DNA of 64,000 nucleotides from Verrucomicrobiota bacterium (GTDB lineage Bacteria > Chlamydiota > Chlamydiia > Chlamydiales > Rhabdochlamydiaceae), in assembly GCA_018239715.1 (NCBI GenBank), contig JAFEGW010000009.1:1-64000 (forward strand), in the 5' to 3' direction. Below the pieces are notes generated by a model. The model ran no database searches, was not told the origin of the DNA, and saw nothing but the letters and a program-made list of their open reading frames with translations. Shown one piece after another: positions 61,242 to 64,000 of this stretch (its first letter is position 1; every line of letters starts with the position of its first letter). The translations under genes were made by a program, and so were the position numbers.

Positions 61242-62871
61242 CGAGCACTTTTTGAGTCGGATCATCGAGCAGCTCCTTCCAGAGCAGGAAGAGATTTTTC
61301 AGCTGCTGGGGAGGGACGATGCTGCGGGCTTCGATAGGATAAAGAGAGTGAAAAAACAACTCTAAAAGACGGTTCGAGACACGATCGGTTTCGCCGAGGA
61401 GCTGCTGGAGCGTTTTCAGAAGCTCGATCTGCTTAGCGATCATTCCCCCGTTATAATCGCGGACTTCTCCGACCAGACGCTGGAGCTCCTGGATGATCGC
61501 CTGGCGGGCGCGGAAAAGATTGACAGAATGGTCATCACGAAGAAACGGCTGTGAAGAAAACTTCAAGCGGAAAATTGTCGCTTCTTTCGGATACCGCTTG
61601 CGCAGCATGCCGACTCTTTTCACCCTATCGGGAATATAGGTCATTCGGCTGTCTTCTCTGCTGAAAAGCGTTTGGATCGAAGGGCTATGAGGGTAAAGGA
61701 TTCTGACGAGAAGGACGGTGAAGTAAAGATCGCCTTCTTTTTGTTCATCGAAGATTAAAATAACCTGAGGAAGATCTTTGACAAATCGAAGTTGTCCGGA
61801 AAGAGAGACCACATGCCGGATCACTTCTTCTTCATTTCTAGGCATGAAAAGAGAGTTTAAAGGAACTTCCACCGTCCGTTTCACCTCTTCTGGAAGGAAC
61901 TTCCGAAGATGTTGAAGCTCAGCAGCGTTAAAAGCTTCATGGGTTTCTTTTTCGATCTCTAAGTAAAGGGTGTGGATGCCCTCATCCCCCCCTTCATTCA
62001 CATAAAAGGAATCAGGAATAGCTTTAATACCCACCATTCCATTTTGCAGGGCGCGAATCAAATGCTTTTCTTCGAAAAGCTCATTCGGACGCAGGAAGTT
62101 CAGAGCGACACAGACGCCAAGGACTTTTTTAAAGCCCCAGGGAAGATCAAGTTGGACCGTAGAGAGTTTAAGCCGGATGTGTCTTTTATCCGGCCGTTTC
62201 TCTTGTTGCTTCTGGATCGATTTACGAAAGAGATAAAAAAGGGCGACTAAGCGGCTGAGATGATGAGGGCTCCGAGGAGTTTTAAATTCCTCCTTGCTCA
62301 TCACCGTGAAATGTTGGAGCTCGCCAAAGATATCGTAATCAATTTCATCGGGGTTGCGTTGGATCAGCTTGGAAATCTTCTCTTGCAGGACGCCGTTTTT
62401 TTCTTGGGCAGAGAGAAGATGCATTTCTAAAAGCCGGCTGGCATGGTAAACGGAGACCATTCCCAACCGGATCTCTGTCTCAATCACCCGTAAATTATGT
62501 TCGACATGTTCGCGGTCGATTTCTTGATCTAGCCGGATGGACATCTCTGCCCATGTATAAAGGTGAGAACTTTCTAGAAATTTAAAATCGGCGGACAAAA
62601 ACATTGCTACATCTAATCTTTGGCCGGGCAGAAGCCAGCGATGGATCATGTCGTAAAAAAATTTGCCGATATTTAAACGGTGGCGGCAAACTAAATAAAG
62701 AGAAAGATGTCCCTTTTTCCAAAACCAGCGGAAAATCGGCAGCGCCGCATCAAACTGCTTCTCTGCATCCTTTTTTAAATTCTCGAAAAAGAAAGGATCA
62801 GGAAAAATTTTCCTGAGCGATGACTCAATCGCCGCTGCATAGTTCCCCTCTTTCTCCAACGTCTCGATCAT
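61030..62871 (-). CDS. Conserved-looking large protein of unknown function
   Basis: A 613-residue soluble, charged protein. The N-terminal 260 residues are helical (solenoid-like: WAEMSIRLDQEIDREHVEHN). The middle is mixed alpha/beta (VILIFDEQKEGDLYFTVLLV), with helices near 480-560. Its end MGRAGHLPEIDPANFNEMQL is duplicated at 59144. Start overlaps the aspartokinase stop by 4 bp, so they form an operon. No signal peptide. Family not recognised. Confidence 0.75.
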   Translation of the reverse strand: MIETLEKEGNYAAAIESSLRKIFPDPFFFENLKKDAEKQFDAALPIFRWFWKKGHLSLYLVCRHRLNIGKFFYDMIHRWLLPGQRLDVAMFLSADFKFLESSHLYTWAEMSIRLDQEIDREHVEHNLRVIETEIRLGMVSVYHASRLLEMHLLSAQEKNGVLQEKISKLIQRNPDEIDYDIFGELQHFTVMSKEEFKTPRSPHHLSRLVALFYLFRKSIQKQQEKRPDKRHIRLKLSTVQLDLPWGFKKVLGVCVALNFLRPNELFEEKHLIRALQNGMVGIKAIPDSFYVNEGGDEGIHTLYLEIEKETHEAFNAAELQHLRKFLPEEVKRTVEVPLNSLFMPRNEEEVIRHVVSLSGQLRFVKDLPQVILIFDEQKEGDLYFTVLLVRILYPHSPSIQTLFSREDSRMTYIPDRVKRVGMLRKRYPKEATIFRLKFSSQPFLRDDHSVNLFRARQAIIQELQRLVGEVRDYNGGMIAKQIELLKTLQQLLGETDRVSNRLLELFFHSLYPIEARSIVPPQQLKNLFLLWKELLDDPTQKVLVQQDEIAIYVMGRAGHLPEIDPANFNEMQLISVRPELEERFLGYLFFSQDLVQRESFLENIPSISADIPS

Positions 62872-63644
62872 CCATCCTCGTAAACTAGGTTAGGCACAAG
62901 TTCACGTGTCAAAGGACCGATTAATGTGCCGGTGCTTCCTTTCGGTTGATCAAAAGGCAGCACATGAAGCGGAAGGCCATTTTTTGCCGCTAGATCGATG
63001 CACCGGCTTTGCAGGACTTTGGCTCCCCTTTGGGTGATTTCCAAAGCAGTTGCATATTCTAAGTGGTTGTAAAACTCAGCCCTCGGATTTTTTTTCGGAT
63101 CTTCGGCAAAAATCCCGGGAACATCTTTATAGAATTCGACCTTTTCTGCTCCCAGGGCAATCGCCAACGCCACAGCGGTGGTATCGGAGCCCCCTCGCCC
63201 GAGCGTCGTGATCTCCCCTTCCTTACTTACCCCTTGAAACCCTGCCACGATAACGATCTTTCCTTGCTCTAGATATTTGATAACCCGGTGCGGCCTGACA
63301 TCGATAATCCGCGCTTCTGCGTGATTAGAAGTGGTCATAATACCTGCTTGGCTTCCTGTCAAGCTCACAGCATATTTTCCCTTTAAATCAAGAGCCATGG
63401 CTAGCAGCGACATGCTGATCCGCTCGCCAACCGAGATGAGCATATCTTGCTCTCGTTTGGGGGGAGAAGGATGGACTTGTCTAGCAAGAGTTAAAAGCTC
63501 GTCTGTCATGTTGCCCATGGCAATGACGACAACGACGATTCTTTCATAATGGAAGCTGCGGTCTAAGATGAGATCGGCGATCTGCGCAAACCTCTCCGGC
63601 TTGGCCACCGCGGCACCGCCGAACTTGAGGACTAAGGTTTTCAT
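62868..63644 (-). CDS. Aspartate kinase-like protein without ACT domains
   Basis: A 258-residue amino-acid kinase: LVLKFGGAAVA, QDMLISVGERISMSLLAMAL, VIVAGFQGVSKEGEITTLGRGGSDTTAVALA, split over about 130-160, and EFYKDVPGIFAEDPKK. These are aspartokinase catalytic marks, but there are no C-terminal ACT domains, so feedback control by lysine would be absent. KFGGAA replaces the common KFGGTS. A dedicated copy for a different path is possible. Upstream TTGTTA-18-CATACT may give a leaderless message (weak). Confidence 0.85.
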   Translation of the reverse strand: MKTLVLKFGGAAVAKPERFAQIADLILDRSFHYERIVVVVIAMGNMTDELLTLARQVHPSPPKREQDMLISVGERISMSLLAMALDLKGKYAVSLTGSQAGIMTTSNHAEARIIDVRPHRVIKYLEQGKIVIVAGFQGVSKEGEITTLGRGGSDTTAVALAIALGAEKVEFYKDVPGIFAEDPKKNPRAEFYNHLEYATALEITQRGAKVLQSRCIDLAAKNGLPLHVLPFDQPKGSTGTLIGPLTRELVPNLVYEDG

Positions 63645-63696
63645 AATTTTGGAGTATGGAGAAGCTCAGCAATTCTTAACAAGGGATTGTAAAGAA

Positions 63697-63978
63697 TTAA
63701 ACCTTTTGCGCTAAATGAGCCTTATAATATGAGATCATTTCATGGGATGAAGGGTTAAATGTATTTAAGAAAAATGTAATACATCGTTCCCTAAAAGAGC
63801 TATCATCATCCTTCTGCCCTTCGAGCCATTTTAAACATTCCGTGTTCATCTCGGGTGAACTATGTTTTATGGCTGATAGACAGGCTTGTTTCTCTCGCCA
63901 CTTGTGCAGATCCCTATATGCAAGCAGTCCGGCTATCACTCCAACTAAGCCGTACCCCGAAAATCTAGCCTTCGACAT
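63697..63978 (-). CDS. Small membrane-anchored protein of unknown function
   Basis: A 93-residue protein. A short hydrophobic segment near the N-terminus (GYGLVGVIAGLLAYRDL) and a charged body with several Cys (KQACLSAIKHSS; MNTECLKWLEGQ). No family recognised and no clear ribosome site. It lies at the window edge. Confidence 0.5.
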   Translation of the reverse strand: MSKARFSGYGLVGVIAGLLAYRDLHKWREKQACLSAIKHSSPEMNTECLKWLEGQKDDDSSFRERCITFFLNTFNPSSHEMISYYKAHLAQKV

Positions 63979-64000
63979 GACAATAAAAAAAATAGAGCCG

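Overview
This window comes from a chlamydia-like (Chlamydiota) endosymbiont genome, probably one of the amoeba-associated environmental families rather than Chlamydia itself. Chlamydial marks are: an NrdB with Phe in place of the radical Tyr, paired with an NrdA carrying three ATP cones; the rpe/efp/accB/accC neighbourhood; an Aas-like acyl-ACP synthetase; an SseC-like type III translocator; and eukaryote-like domains (F-box, ankyrin, RhoGAP-like). The last group fits a protist host. No species can be named from the sequence.

Layout. 0-3.8 kb: a KGG-repeat stress protein (cut by the left edge), a DUF892 ferritin-like protein, transaldolase and an NAD-dependent epimerase. 3.8-15.5 kb: unknown proteins, LicD-like transferase, an inverse-autotransporter-like barrel, O-antigen-ligase-like protein, a DHCR7-type sterol reductase, msrA, SH3b protein, DUF455 protein, rmuC and pssA. 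15.6-25.4 kb: a candidate type III secretion locus with two copies of a 'small helical protein plus Asn/Ser/Thr/Gly-rich protein' pair around an aas-like gene, then a four-gene operon ending in two translocator-like proteins. 25.7-30.5 kb: a 1016-residue ankyrin protein and two tandem RhoGAP-like proteins. 30.7-35.2 kb: nrdAB behind a long leader with folding potential.

35.3-43.2 kb: two membrane-anchored unknowns, 3-hydroxybutyrate dehydrogenase with acetoacetate decarboxylase, a PTPMT1-like phosphatase and a PreP-like M16 protease. 43.2-44.2 kb: tRNA-Val, tRNA-Asp and a Phd/PIN toxin-antitoxin pair. 44.3-50.4 kb: F-box protein, TPR protein, YitT, LOG, a sterol-methyltransferase-like enzyme, GNAT and sulfotransferase. 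50.5-56.8 kb: a minus-strand run of hpt-rfbA, and the tightly overlapping operon rpe-yvcK-HAD-efp-accB-accC. 56.9-64 kb: unknowns, an F-box gene lying between two near-identical direct repeats, and an ACT-less aspartokinase.

Most notable points: (1) tandem RhoGAP-like proteins, one with the arginine finger and one without; (2) two sterol-acting enzymes in one symbiont window; (3) a repeated module and a shared 21-bp promoter motif in the secretion locus; (4) several genes whose -10 box sits 6-9 nt before the ATG with no Shine-Dalgarno, suggesting leaderless mRNAs; (5) a possible structured leader before nrdA; (6) an F-box gene inserted beside a duplicated, mosaic gene end. All functions are read from sequence by eye; no searches were run.
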